Part shown: piece after piece, positions 1-11,100 of the stretch
Layout: every line of letters begins with the position of its first letter
Numbering within the stretch: position 1 is the first letter of the stretch
Assembly (NCBI GenBank): GCA_019671135.1
Contig: JAHRHY010000016.1
Span: 554,501 to 618,500, forward strand
Direction of reading: 5' to 3'
Length of the DNA: 64,000 nt
DNA from: Linnemannia hyalina
Taxonomy: Eukaryota > Mortierellomycota > Mortierellomycetes > Mortierellales > Mortierellaceae
Program-made: the position numbers and the translations under genes
Notes under the pieces: generated by a model
Told to the model about the DNA's origin: nothing
Seen by the model: the letters and a program-made list of their open reading frames with translations, nothing else
Database searches by the model: none

Positions 1-1
1 G

Positions 2-133
2 TTGTTGCTCTCACACATCTTGGCCTATATCCGGAGTCAGGGCTTCAAGCTGTACGCGTCGATTAATATGCACAAGGAAGGCCAGCCTTCAGACTTTTGG
101 GTCTTTCGCCGTGTCGGCCGTTGCTGGTCATAG
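2..133 (+). CDS. 3' end of an unidentified protein-coding gene (partial)
   Basis: An open frame runs from the window edge to a TAG at 131-133 and gives the last 43 residues of a protein; the rest lies outside the window. The visible tail contains the segments LAYIRSQGFKLYAS and SDFWVFRRVG, which look like an ordered, basic domain end rather than random translation. A candidate poly(A) signal follows at 190-195, which supports this being a genuine gene end. I do not recognise the family, and nothing can be said about function. It could also be the last exon of a spliced gene. Confidence 0.5.
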   Translation: MLLSHILAYIRSQGFKLYASINMHKEGQPSDFWVFRRVGRCWS

Positions 134-189
134 TACGCGCGCCTCTTCTTCTTCTTCGCTTCTACGCGCTTGCTTGCTGCTCTTCTATG

Positions 190-195
190 AATAAA
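190..195 (+). terminator. AATAAA poly(A) signal of the upstream gene
   Basis: A canonical AATAAA lies 57 bases after the TAG stop at 131-133, a normal spacing for 3' end formation of the partial gene at the window edge. Confidence 0.4.
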
Positions 196-299
196 GTCAC
201 GTGCAATCTAATCCTTCGAAGGAGGGCTTCTAGCCTTTGATAAATCTCCATTCCAACAATTGATTTGAGACCCCCTTTCATTTCTATCTCCAATCCAAG

Positions 300-1743
300 A
301 TGGCAAGTCACAGCGGGGACTCGGATTGCATCCATTCGCCTTACCTTGGGGATATATACATCCATCCATACTGAACCATGGGGCGAAACCATCCATCGAC
401 AGCCAGTGCCCGGACACAGCGCACACATCATTAATCATTATCGCCATATCACCAACTCAACAATCACGACTCTGCTTTTAAAAATCGCACTTCGGGAGGA
501 CGATGGAAGGGGCGGTGGAGAGATCTCTCTCTTACTTCTTCGTAGGATGTACCTGCGGAAGGAGCAAGGGGGAACCGTCCAGGGGAACAAGGAGGAAGGC
601 AGGCAGCGATGGGTTGGAGCTGAACGGTGTTGGTTTACTTTGCCCGTTGCACTGGCAATAGGAAAAAACGGGACGCTGAAAAGAGAGGCGCCTCAGCACG
701 AGCCCAGCACAAAGGCTCCTTAGCCAAAGGCAGCAACCCACCTTTTGCATCGCACTCAACAACAACAACTACACCCAGTATCACGAACAGCACTCTCCAC
801 TATTACCTCCCTTCACACCTATCCCACGCCGGCCAGCCTCCATCAACACCTTTTATACAACCCCTGCGCCAACAAACACCAGAAAGGATCCAGCAGCAAC
901 AAAGGCGATCAGGCGAACCCAACATCCACTCTTGAACTCAACATCACTGCCAGAACTATTGTCAAAAAAGACGTGGGGCAACTCGTCAGTCAAGAGGAAT
1001 CTACGCTTTTTTGTTTGGGAAAGCAAACGAAAGCGTTCGTCCGACTTTTTCGGAGTAGAAAGCTGGAGCATTTTTGCGTTTCTGGACCCAGCCAAAATAC
1101 TCCGCTGTTGTATGGACAGCTCATTACCCCAGGATATCAACAAAGAGGTGTTGTTGCGATTAGGAGCAATGCTCGAACAAAAGAGTAGAGACAAGGGATA
1201 GAAGAGGAAGAAGCACAATAGGGATTTGTGCACAGCAGGACTACATCAAAAGAGCGCGCAGCGCCTTTGTTCCACATACATCATACAACACGTAACCAGA
1301 AGGATCATGCGCCTAACCAGGAACGTCCTCTTTTTCTCAATCACTTGTTCATAGGCTAAGCGCACTAAGAAGGTCGGAGTTGTTGGTAAATACGGTATCC
1401 GTTATGGTGCCTCCCTCCGTAAGCAGGTCAAGAAGATGGAAATCACCCAGCACAGCAAGTACACTTGCACTTTCTGCGGTCGTGTAAGTTCTTTGATAAT
1501 TAGGTTGTCGATGACAAAAAACGAACAAGTCGAAACAGAACCGCAAGTCACGACAACTAACATCTTCTATCTCCAAATGGACAATAAAAAAAATAGGATG
1601 CCGTCAAGCGCCAGTCTGTTGGTATCTGGAAGTGCCGTGGATGCAAGAAGACCATGGCCGGAGGTGCCTGGACCTTGTCGACCACCGCTGCCGCCACCGT
1701 CCGCTCCACCACTCGCCGTCTCCGCGAGATCATGGAGGTTTAA
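300..1743 (+). CDS. RPL43: 60S ribosomal protein eL43 (L37a/L43)
   Basis: Two exons at 1355-1483 and 1597-1743 join in frame (GTAAGT...TAG intron between them) and give residues 2-92 of eL43, exactly the family length. The segments [23 protein letters not shown] and [15 protein letters not shown] carry the family zinc ribbon (CxxC at KYTCTFC, CxxC at KCRGC). The protein is a structural component of the large ribosomal subunit. The initiator Met is not on the second exon: a TAG stop lies in frame just before it, so ATG must be a separate tiny exon. The only ATG upstream directly followed by a donor-like sequence is 300-302, followed by GCAAGT, giving a 1,052-bp GC-AG intron. That first exon is inferred; identity of the protein is near certain. 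The intron region 303-1354 has only short spurious frames. Confidence 0.93.
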
Positions 1744-2893
1744 AGAGTTTTCTTCAACATCATTTTTTTTATCTTCCTCGACCCCACCCCCACCCACCCC
1801 GACCATTTTTGCCAGTCTCTGCTTTCCTGCTTTCGCGGCCAGACCTTTTCTTGGGACCTTTTCGACTCTTTTTACATCAACGCAGGAGGAAAACCATCAA
1901 TATGCAGACGGCCTTGAATCGGGATCCAAAGATCAACAAAAAAAGTCAAAGAATAAAAAATACTCAAAAAAAGTCATCCCGCCATCGGTCTACTTGTGTG
2001 AAGTTGTTTGTTCAGGGATGTGCAGGCGTATGTGGGGGTTGCACTTTTGAAGATGTTACTCCCGTTTTCCTTAGAAGACAGCCAAGGGACTGTGCGCATG
2101 GTCAGATTGTGGCTTGTGCCCACTTTTTTTTCTTCTTTTGGTTAACCAACTAGCAATTAGCTCAGGAGGTCATGTAAAGAGCAATGTCGACTACACCTTT
2201 ACTCCTCAACACCAAGGATACAATTCCTACGAACTGGCGATCCACACATTCAGAATGTGTCGGTGGATGGGCCCACAGCTCTTCCGAGCAGTTCGATCCA
2301 TGGTGTCTTTCATGACCACATGGCAAGGTGCACTCTAAAAATTGGCGGCAACAAGCATTTTTTATCCATATTTGCATCTCCTCTTTCCTCACTTTCCGTC
2401 TCCGAAATTAGAGCCGCAGTGGAGCGAATACACAGTGGAGCAGTGCATCGACCAACACCCTATCTCTACCATCACGCAAAAACCACAGATCATGCTAAGA
2501 AGCAGAATGGGTTCTACTTGCTCGATGCTCGGGATACCGCAATACTATGTTCGTTGGCGTTGCTATTTTTTGTCGGTTGCAACTTATGCTAGTAATCTCT
2601 GCATTTTCGCAAGCATGCATTAGTGCTGGTAGATCGCAGCGTATGCTATGACGAGTTGCTTCGGTGACGTAATTATCGCGTCCATTGCCGACCAGCTTTT
2701 GCCACCGTTCATACGCCTCCACTACAGTAGTTAAATACCCTCCTTCTTGCTTCCCTCCCCTCCCCTTCTTGTTCCTTCATTCATGCTCGCTTGCTCTATT
2801 GCTATTACATTATCGCGCCCTCTTGTGACCACATTCATCATTGCCCTCATCATCCCCGTCAAGCCTATAACCCTCTTCATCTTTCTGACAAGG
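1744..2893. other. Intergenic region between RPL43 and the LRR gene
   Basis: This holds the RPL43 3' untranslated region and then the upstream region of the LRR gene. Pyrimidine-rich runs are present at about 1750-1870 and 2735-2790. Only short, compositionally poor open frames are present on either strand and none resembles a known protein. An in-frame extension of the LRR gene back to an ATG at 2747 exists but looks like translated leader. Confidence 0.5.
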
Positions 2894-4054
2894 ATGTTCC
2901 GGACACATCCACTCGACCAACCAGAGATTCGCTCAATCATTGCCAGCAATCTTGGCCCCAAAGACCTCACATCCTGTGTGCGTGTGAGTCAGGATTGGAA
3001 GGGCTCATTTACACCACCGCTCTACAAGTCTGTCGTGGTATCGAAACATGGCCCCAGCATGGAAACTCTCGAGAGAAACAAGCACCTTATAAAGAGGCTC
3101 AGGATTCAGAGGTTTATATACGAAAACCAATCCTCGACGACATCAGCACAAACCAAAGTACTTTCTAGCATCCGGAACAACTCGACTCTGACCGCTTTGG
3201 ACTTGCGCGACAACTCGATCGGAGAAAACGGAGCTCAGGAGCTGGCTGAGGCACTCAAGACCAACTCCACTCTGACCACTTTGGACTTGGGCCTCAACTC
3301 GATCGGAGACAAGGGAGCTCAAGAGCTGTTTGAGGCGCTCAAGATCAATTCGGCTCTGACTACTTTGAACTTGAGCAAAAACTCGATTGGAGAAAATGTA
3401 GCTCAGGCGCTGTCTGAGGCAATCAAGGTCAACTCTACTCTGACCATGTTGGACTTGAGCAGGAACTCGATCGGATCCAACGGAGCTCCGGCGCTGGCTG
3501 AGGCACTCTTGACCAACTCGACTCTGACCACTTTGGACTTGAACGAGAACATGATTGAAGACAACGGAGCTCAGGCAGTGGCTGAGGCACTCTTGACCAA
3601 CTCGACTCTGACCACGTTGGACTTGAGGAACAACTGGATCAAAAAAAACGGAGCTCAGTCACTGGCTGAGGCACTCAAGACCAACTCCACTCTGACCATG
3701 CTGAACTTAGGCTACAACTCGATCGGAGACAACGGAGCTCAGTCACTGGCTGAGGCACTCAAGACTAACTCGGCTCTGACGACGTTGACCTTACGCTATA
3801 ACTCGATCGGAGACAGCGGGGCTCAGCCACTGGCCGAGGCACTTAAAACCAATTCGACTCTGGCCACGTTGGTCTTGAGAAACAACTGGATCAGAGACAA
3901 CGGAGCTAAGGCGCTGGCCGAGGCACTCAAGACCAATTCGACTCTGACCACGTTGGACTTGCGCGGCAACTCGATCGGATACGACGGAGCTCAGGCGCTG
4001 GCTGAGACACGCAAGATCAACTCAGCTGTACTCATTTTAGACTTTGTAGACTGA
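2894..4054 (+). CDS. Leucine-rich repeat (ribonuclease-inhibitor type) protein with F-box-like N-terminus
   Basis: A single-exon gene of 386 residues. The start at 2894 is chosen because the protein then begins MFRTHPLDQPEIRSI, typical of fungal F-box-like proteins; the open frame continues back to an ATG at 2747, but that extension is hydrophobic, C-poor leader-like sequence. Residues about 5-50 (PEIRSIIASNLGPKDL...CVRVSQDW) resemble an F-box helix bundle. Residues about 100-379 are ten consecutive 28-residue repeats of the form LxLxxNSIGxNGAQxLAEALKTNSTLTT, the ribonuclease-inhibitor/NLRC3 class that forms a curved protein-binding solenoid. No catalytic domain is visible. By analogy with F-box/LRR proteins it may be a substrate adaptor for an SCF ubiquitin ligase, but the F-box call is weak. 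Mortierella genomes hold many such genes (general knowledge). Confidence 0.85.
   Translation: MFRTHPLDQPEIRSIIASNLGPKDLTSCVRVSQDWKGSFTPPLYKSVVVSKHGPSMETLERNKHLIKRLRIQRFIYENQSSTTSAQTKVLSSIRNNSTLTALDLRDNSIGENGAQELAEALKTNSTLTTLDLGLNSIGDKGAQELFEALKINSALTTLNLSKNSIGENVAQALSEAIKVNSTLTMLDLSRNSIGSNGAPALAEALLTNSTLTTLDLNENMIEDNGAQAVAEALLTNSTLTTLDLRNNWIKKNGAQSLAEALKTNSTLTMLNLGYNSIGDNGAQSLAEALKTNSALTTLTLRYNSIGDSGAQPLAEALKTNSTLATLVLRNNWIRDNGAKALAEALKTNSTLTTLDLRGNSIGYDGAQALAETRKINSAVLILDFVD
3191..4030 (+). repeat. Ten tandem 84-bp LRR-coding repeats
   Basis: Ten in-register 84-bp units, each encoding one 28-residue LRR. Neighbouring units share long identical stretches, for example variants of GGAGCTCAGGCGCTGGCTGA in nearly every unit. 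Similarity at third codon positions suggests recent unit duplication or gene conversion rather than only protein-level constraint. Confidence 0.9.
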
Positions 4055-4361
4055 TGTAGCCTTAATACTCAAATCCCTTAAGCCATGGCGCTGATGTACT
4101 GTAAGTTGGGCCACAAAACTGTACAAGTATTTTGAACCTCTAGTGGGAACTGATTTGTGCTCTCTTTTATGAGATCTTCGCAAATGCGTTACTGTAATTC
4201 TCAACCCGCTCAAGAACTAAAAAAAACTCCTCAGGCGGATCGAAAAATCCGCTGAAAACAGTCGCCCACCATATCATAATGGCTGTAGTCCAATCGACCT
4301 GACCCCATAGTCGAACGAAAAATAAATTAAAAAAAGGTGTGGTCGAACGGGACAATTACTC

Positions 4362-4369
<8 letters not shown>

Positions 4370-4392
<23 letters not shown>
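4370..4392 (+). repeat. 23-base A run, possibly a retroposed poly(A) tail
   Basis: An uninterrupted A run lies between AT-rich sequence and coding-like remnants. It could be a fossil poly(A) tail of a retroposed transcript or a simple microsatellite. I could not identify flanking target-site duplications by eye. Confidence 0.4.
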
Positions 4393-4597
4393 GCACATCA
4401 CCTTACACCGCCCCCCTCCCAAACCACTCCCAACAATGGACGATCACAGCAATTATGAAGCAAATTGAAGACAATAGAGTTTGACGATAACGATGAGGAG
4501 ATCAAGGAAGATGAGGAGATCAAGGAAGACGAGGAGGAGAATCCCTAGAGAGGAGTTTTTCTAACGATATCAGAGGACGACAAGAAATCTCCTCCAG

Positions 4598-4969
4598 ATG
4601 TTTGACAACGCGTCCTTGTTAGCAATTGCTTCACAACCCCCCCCCCCCCCCCCAACGCAGCCAGCTACCACGGCTGAAGACAGCTTTAACATCCCACAAT
4701 CGCCGGTAGGTAGGCGATCTGTTTCTTCACTCGCTTATCCAGCAATAGAGAAATTCTTACGACCCCCCTCCTTTGCCCATTTTTTTTTGTTGGCTGCTGC
4801 AGTAAAGCGCGCCCAGGCTCGTGGAAGCAAACGAACAATCACGGCTTCGGATGCTCAGAAAGTAACATCTGGAGCGCCAAACCCGCCAGTCGTGGACGAG
4901 CATATGGCCTTGGGCAAAGGAAAAGATGCAGGGCACTTGTTCACTGAGTGGACTAAGGTGCGTGGCTGA
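4598..4969 (+). pseudogene. Open frame of unknown nature, possible decayed gene fragment
   Basis: A 123-codon frame. It has a homopolymeric proline stretch (from a C run) and then a more protein-like segment with AAAVKRAQARGSKRTI and GKGKDAGHLFTEWTK, ending next to a donor-like AAG|GTGCGT. Just upstream, 4437-4560, is acidic sequence (DDNDEEIKEDEEIKEDEE in one frame) interrupted by stops. The combination suggests the remains of a gene with an acidic N-terminal region. No family is recognised. It may equally be non-coding. Confidence 0.2.
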
Positions 4970-5199
4970 AAGCTGTTTTTTTGGTTCCGCAAAAGCGTTA
5001 ATTCTAGGGTACGCAGGCATGCTAAAAGAAAAGGAAAAAGACATGCCCTGAAAATAGGGACGTCCAAAATCAAGCATGGGGAGTAAAAAAAAAATCCACA
5101 TTGGTGATTTGACGACAGCTCTTCGTCAAGAGCGCAATAATAGATTTATGAAATATACTATACAAATGGTTGTGATGATGTCAAGCCTTTTCGCACTGT

Positions 5200-8100
5200 C
5201 TATTCGCGAACAAGAAGCAACACCCGCGACAGCCTCTCAACCAAGATCAGATGGTTTGGCAGACAGTTGGTCTGGACTGGCGACTGCGACAAATACGATA
5301 AAGCATGGAACTGCTTCAAGATCTCGCGCGTCGAGCTGGCTGCCACCGTGGCCTTGATCGTCGTACTTGCAGTTGCTGACCCTCCCTTGTCGCCGCCTCT
5401 CTCTCCTCCTCCCTTGCCGCCCCCTGCTCCCCCTCCACCACTGCCCTTCTCACCACTTGTTGACGACGATCCTCCAATTTCTGCCCCACTTCCAATAGAC
5501 CCTGATCCTGATCCTCTCGTGTCTGGTGCCAATACACCCTTCCCGATTGATCCTCCTGGGCTCTGGCTCAGCGAGTTCCTGCCGCTTGTTGACGAAGTAG
5601 GCGAAGCCGCCGAGGCTGGAGGTCGAATGCTAAACTGCGAGGCTGAAAAGCTGCTGGGTCGATACGGCAAATACTTGGACGCAATAGGGCGTAATGCAGG
5701 GATCCGGCTCAGATGATAGGCCGTAGAGCGCATCGGTTGGAAGTGTAAAATCGGTTTAGTTGATGGCCTGTACGCTGCGAGGTGCTCCTTGCCTGTCATC
5801 GGTCGTCGCGGAGGTGGAGGTGTTGCTGGTGCGGGTTTAGGAGTCGCTGGCGGAGTCAGAGTCGGAATGCGCTGAAGATGGAGCAGATGAACCTCGACCC
5901 CGAGTGCCTCTAGAGCGTGTTTCTCCCTCATCACAGAGTTGGATTGGGTGGGCACCTGGATAAGATACCCGCTCGAGAGAGGCACAATCACATCGTTCCC
6001 TCCTGTGAGCAAAGGTAATGGTGGTGGCGTCTGTTCAGACGATGACTCCTTCTTCTCACCAACGCTCTCAGCCTGGAGCAGCACATGCTGACCAGACGTC
6101 TCCTCCTGCTTGATCTTAGGCTCCATATCAAGATCCTGATCCAGGTCTGCCAATGGTGTATTCATGACGCTGTCTTCCAGTTGAATATCCTTGCTGTCGT
6201 ATTCACCCTCTTCCGGTTCCTCCGTCGGTCCAACAATAGGCTTTGTCTCGCTCGCATCTGTTTGGTTTCCAAGCCGCGACCCGCCTTCCCCCTCTCTTCC
6301 TCCTCCTCGTCTACCACTGCGCGCAGTCCGCAAGAGACCAGATTCCTGCTGCGATACAATCAGTGGGATGCGATGGTTCAGGATCATCGCATACACATGC
6401 CCGGCACTGTTCTCCAGAATCTCGTTTCCCGATACACCGCCGATCCCCGCCATTCCTCCAGCACCTCCCAATGGCCCTCCTCCTCCTCCTGCTGCTGCTA
6501 CTGCTCCGGCAATGCCCAGCCCAGTGGTTCCTGCATTGTTTCCAGCATTGCCAAAGTTCAGGGGCGTTGCCGGCGTGGTCGCCGCATCTGGTGTCGGAGT
6601 GGCTGTCGACGATGTAGTAATATTGGAAACCATCGAATTCGACCCGACAAGCGGTGTCCCGACGCCCAATCCCGCTGCCTGAGTGAGCCCTGCATTGGTA
6701 GGAGTGTTGACGCCGCTTGTGTTGGGAGTCATTCCTGACGAGAGATACTCGGACCCGCGATTGTGAGGATACAGTCGCATAGCAGAATCAATGTTGACCG
6801 CCACTACTGCAGTATAGTTCGTACCAGCCGTTAGTCGAGTCCATTCTTGCAACTCTGTCCGTGACATCAGCCCGAGTTTGCTGATGACAGTTTTCCAGGT
6901 GAAGGATCCTCGCCTCTGGTAGACCAGCGTCCGGTTCCAGATCTCCTTGATGCCTGTCAAAAGCGGAAGGCTGCTGTTGCTGTTGCTGTGTTTTCCGTTG
7001 GCGCAGGAAGACTTCCCAGACATGAGCATCCTGCCGGTGTTGTCGGTCATATCCAAGACCAATTGCTCAAGCAGCTCGCCTCGGTGGTCTGTCCAGACAC
7101 AAATCAGCCACCGACCATCCAGGCTGAATCCGTAGCCTACATGAAGTGTCGCTGGTGGCTTTGGCATCGAGTTGGGCTTTTGGTGCACATCAAAATGGAT
7201 AGTCGGTGGGGTCGTCTTGGCTAGGGCAAACAGTGGGGCGTAAGTGTTGATCTGCGCCAGGAAATCGCGGGAGAAGGTGGCGCGCTCCAAAAACACCTTG
7301 CATTTGGCGTAGACTGTAAAGGCAATATCCTTGAGGCCAAAGAGCAAGTATCCTCCAAAAGTCGACGGGTTGATGACATGCTGGATCGGGACCAACTGCA
7401 GAACCAGGTTCTCGCGCGGCTGTTCCATTGGCGTCGAAATGGAGCCCATCGCTGTCCTGAACTGCGTCTTCATGATGGAGAAACACCGGCAGAGATCAAA
7501 GTAGCCCGCACCGTGGGGAAAGGGGTTCACCATGTAGATGACTGTGTGAACGTCCTTGTCTTTGCAGTCTGCGCCCAAAAGCGATCCCAGCTTCTGGCAA
7601 CCATCGATATAGCTTCGGACCTGTCTCGCCTCCATCGATTCGCCAGCCAACGCTGGAAGGAGAGGGATCGGAACCAGACCGGGCTTGTAGTCCTGAATTA
7701 TCCCCGGCTGGTGCTTTCCGAGGAGGGAAGTCTCAAACAAAACGCTCAGCTCCCTCCAAAATCGAGACACATTGTTCTCCATATCGGTGCTCTCCGGATA
7801 GACGACAAAGTAGGAAATGCTCTTCCTGCTCGAATAAGGTCCAAGACTCAGCTTCTCCCAAAACCTTAAAATCGTCGGTGAGGCCTCGAGCCAGTCGTCG
7901 TTGTGTCCGACAACAATGTCTGGTGGCAGAAGCTGCATGAGGGCTGGCTCCGCCGTCTTCTTCTTCTTGACCTGGTACTTGCCGTACTTGGATGGCATCT
8001 GCTGAGCCTCTCCCAGGGTGAAGTATTGGAGGAGGGTCAGGGGCCCCTTCATGATAACAGGGGGTACGATATTGCTCTGGCTGGAGTGGTGGTGATGTCC

Positions 8101-11100
8101 ATGAAGAGTTGTGATGCCCATACCCATCTCCTGAGCCGCCTCCGAGGGCACAGGCAAGGCCACCGTGTCGTCGGATGGGTTCCCGCGCAGGAGACCTAGG
8201 AGATCAAAGATGACCGTCTTGATCTCCATTACATTCCGGAAGGATTCGTCCCCAAGCGCTGGAACTGTGGCAACACCTATGTTCGGGAACGAAAATTAAA
8301 ACGTTAAATTTAGTTCACGCAAAAAACATTTCGGAAAAAAAAACAGGTGTAACATGTCCAGTACCGCGACATTCACAAAGTCATACCTTCGTTCAACTGT
8401 TGGCTCAAGATTTTTCGGCGTGCCAACATGACATGGAAACTCTCGCCCTCCGTTATTTCACCACTTGTCCCTGTCACCTCATTTGACCCGGCGAAAGGGT
8501 AATCGCCTATGACAGCCTGCTCGCACAGCGTTTTAACCGCCTCCAGAAAGTACTCCGAGGCCAACGATTCATGCACCGCTGGGGGCTCCTCCACGAGTGC
8601 GGGGGGTACTGACGAAAATATGACTGGTGTAAAAGGCGTGTCAAACTCGATCTCAGAACGATAGGCATCTGCCGAGTCCCACCCCACAGTCCTTGCGGCT
8701 GTCGTCGACTGAAGTGTTGCAACAGAGTCAAGGTCCAGGAGTACATTTCCGGCGGATGTGTACATAGCTTGGTCAAGGAAGGTCGCGACAAATTTCGCCG
8801 AGTTGACCCTGCGCAAAGTCCACGCGTCTTCCTGCCCGTCACTAGCAATGCCCCCGGCTTCGTCTCTTCTGCGCAAAAGTCGACCGAACTGAGGTCGGAA
8901 TGTGCCGGAGGCGTTCGAGCTGTCATCGTCGCTGTTGTCTGTGGATGAGCTCGAGCCAGAGTCACTGTCGCTGTCTCCACTCGTGTTCTCGTCCTCCTTT
9001 TTACGCTTGAGGTTGGAGTGAAGGGGATATGATGAGAGACCCCAAGCCGTTGCAGGGGTTGAAACAGATCTGATGAGCGATCCAGGTCCGGCCATCGCAG
9101 ACTTTTGTTGGGCCGTCTGTGAGCTTATCTGGACGATGTCGATCGACCCTCCTGGCTGGAATCCGTTCCAAATGATCCCATTCGTAAAAGGCTGAGACTT
9201 TGCCTTCCGTCGCTGTTTCTCCTTCCGAGGGGGCATGACCCATTCTTGGTCCTTTCCAGGCTGGTAAAATGGTAACATCTTGGACTCTCGACGGTAGAGG
9301 TTGAGTGGGTCTGGGACAGATGTTTTCCTCCGCTTGTAGAGTCGGCGGTAAGCAAATCGGCCACCAATCTTGTATTTGGACTCGTCGACAAGGTCATCTC
9401 CGGCGATCTTAAGGGGCGAGAACGATGAGGGTATAAAGCTCTGGATAGGCGAATGCATATGAGTGACCAGAATGGATGGTCTCTTGATGATGGATGTATC
9501 TGGTGATGATATTTGCAACGATGTAGGCAGGGCTGGTGGTTGATGGTTATGTTGACTGTCGAGTTGATTGAGTTCCTTTTCCACCGCTTGGGGTTTTGGC
9601 GTCTGCATGTTGACATCCTGACCAGATTGTGGGGCAAGAGATTGGTCACCTGAGGGTGAAATGGCAGCAGATGACGAGGATATGGCGACAAATCGATCTG
9701 TTCCTCCTGAGGGTAAAATGGCTGTGGACGGTGACATCATGTTGCCAAATCCTGATAGGTCGAGGTCCATGTTGTCCATGAGGCCGCCGCCATCGCCGAT
9801 CGGGCTAGATGTCATCATGCCCTCCGAAAAGGTAGCCATCACACCGTTCGTTGTTGGGGTAACAGACGAGATCGCCGACGAGACCCCAGAGATTATGTTG
9901 AGATCGGCCGATGACATGGGTATACTGCTCTGCAGGCTGTCGAAGGTTAACTCCGGTACCATTGGCAATAGGCGCGGCGCTGGCGCACTCCGTGGTTGCT
10001 ATTTATTACATGGCGTTCGAAAATTGCAAAGTGGTTAGTGAAAAGTTGGCACACAGTTTTTTTCCAAGTGCTGTATGCAGGCATGCAGATCTTATTATAG
10101 GACCTCCAAAACAATATAATCTCCCGTTCGGCTTGTTACCTCGTCAAAAAAGCTAAAGTCATCCTTGGTGACGACGCCCCAGTCTTCAAGATCGTCCGAA
10201 TTTCCAGCGCCATAGAGGCCCATCATCGAATTCACGTCCATTAGACCCGACATCATGTCATTGTTGTCTGCAGGCAGATCGATCGGTAGCTGATACGACG
10301 AGGTGTTGGTGCTGGTATTCTGAGCATCTGCCTGAGAGGTATCGTTCGACGTGTTCGCATTGAACTGAGTCGAGCTGGTCGTGTTTGGTCTAACAAAAAG
10401 TGAGTAAATAAATAAGTCCGCATTAGTTAAAACTGAATATCTAAAACAACAACATTGCTCTCCCAGCTGAATAACTCAAGTAGCTTGATGTTTGCATTTG
10501 ACATACTCGATCTCTGACGCCGGCATCGATTCTGGATCAAGGCCGTTGCTCCACGCCGCCTGGTTTGTATCAGGAGTGTCCAAAACGCCAAAGTTGTGTG
10601 TACTTGGCGGTGCCACAGTGTTTCGTCTGGGCCGTACCCTGATCCAACCATCGGCTTCCTTGGACCCTGTTGTGCTTCTTGTCACGTTGGGTCGCGATCG
10701 GGTCGGCTTGGCCGATGGTGTCACGGGGACAACAACCGACACCTGATTATCCGCTGCAGATGGCGAGTCAGCTCCTTTGGGCTCGGCGTTGGCACAGGAG
10801 TTGAGGACGATTGAAGTGAGGTAGGCATAGGGGTCGGTGTAGGACCAGTAGTCGATCCTGTTGGTATCGTACGTGGGCGAGTTGCTCGATCGCTTCATAA
10901 GCGCATCCTGTTGCTGTTGCAGAAAGAAGTTTTGTGATTGTTGTTGTTGTTGCTGCTGTAGTTGTTGCTGAAGTAATTGTTGTTGTATCTGTTGCTGCTG
11001 TTGTTGCCATGCTGATGAACCAGCCTTAAGTCGGTTCCTGGGCTCTGCAAGGACAGGCGTGTGCTCTGAAACAGGCTGTACGAGCTTTGGCACAGCAGGT

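Larger units (their letters stand above)
4055..5199. other. Gene-poor region between the LRR gene and MED13
   Basis: The 3' flanks of the LRR gene (plus) and MED13 (minus) meet here. It contains a 23-A run, an acidic imperfect repeat at about 4490-4535 (two GATGAGGAGATCAAGGAAG-like units), a C-run at 4639-4653 and one open frame at 4598-4969. No intact gene is recognisable. Confidence 0.5.

Noticed and set aside
265..1188. Overlapping plus-strand frames between 265 and 1188
   Set aside because: They lie in the inferred first intron of RPL43 and have no conserved segments; the RPL43 exons fully explain the locus.
2747..2893. N-terminal extension of the LRR protein
   Set aside because: In frame, but pyrimidine-rich leader in character; the conserved-looking protein begins at the Met encoded at 2894.
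5267..7869. Plus-strand frames antisense to MED13
   Set aside because: Shadows of the conserved MED13 last exon; Pro/Leu/Ser bias mirrors its Gly/Gln tracts.
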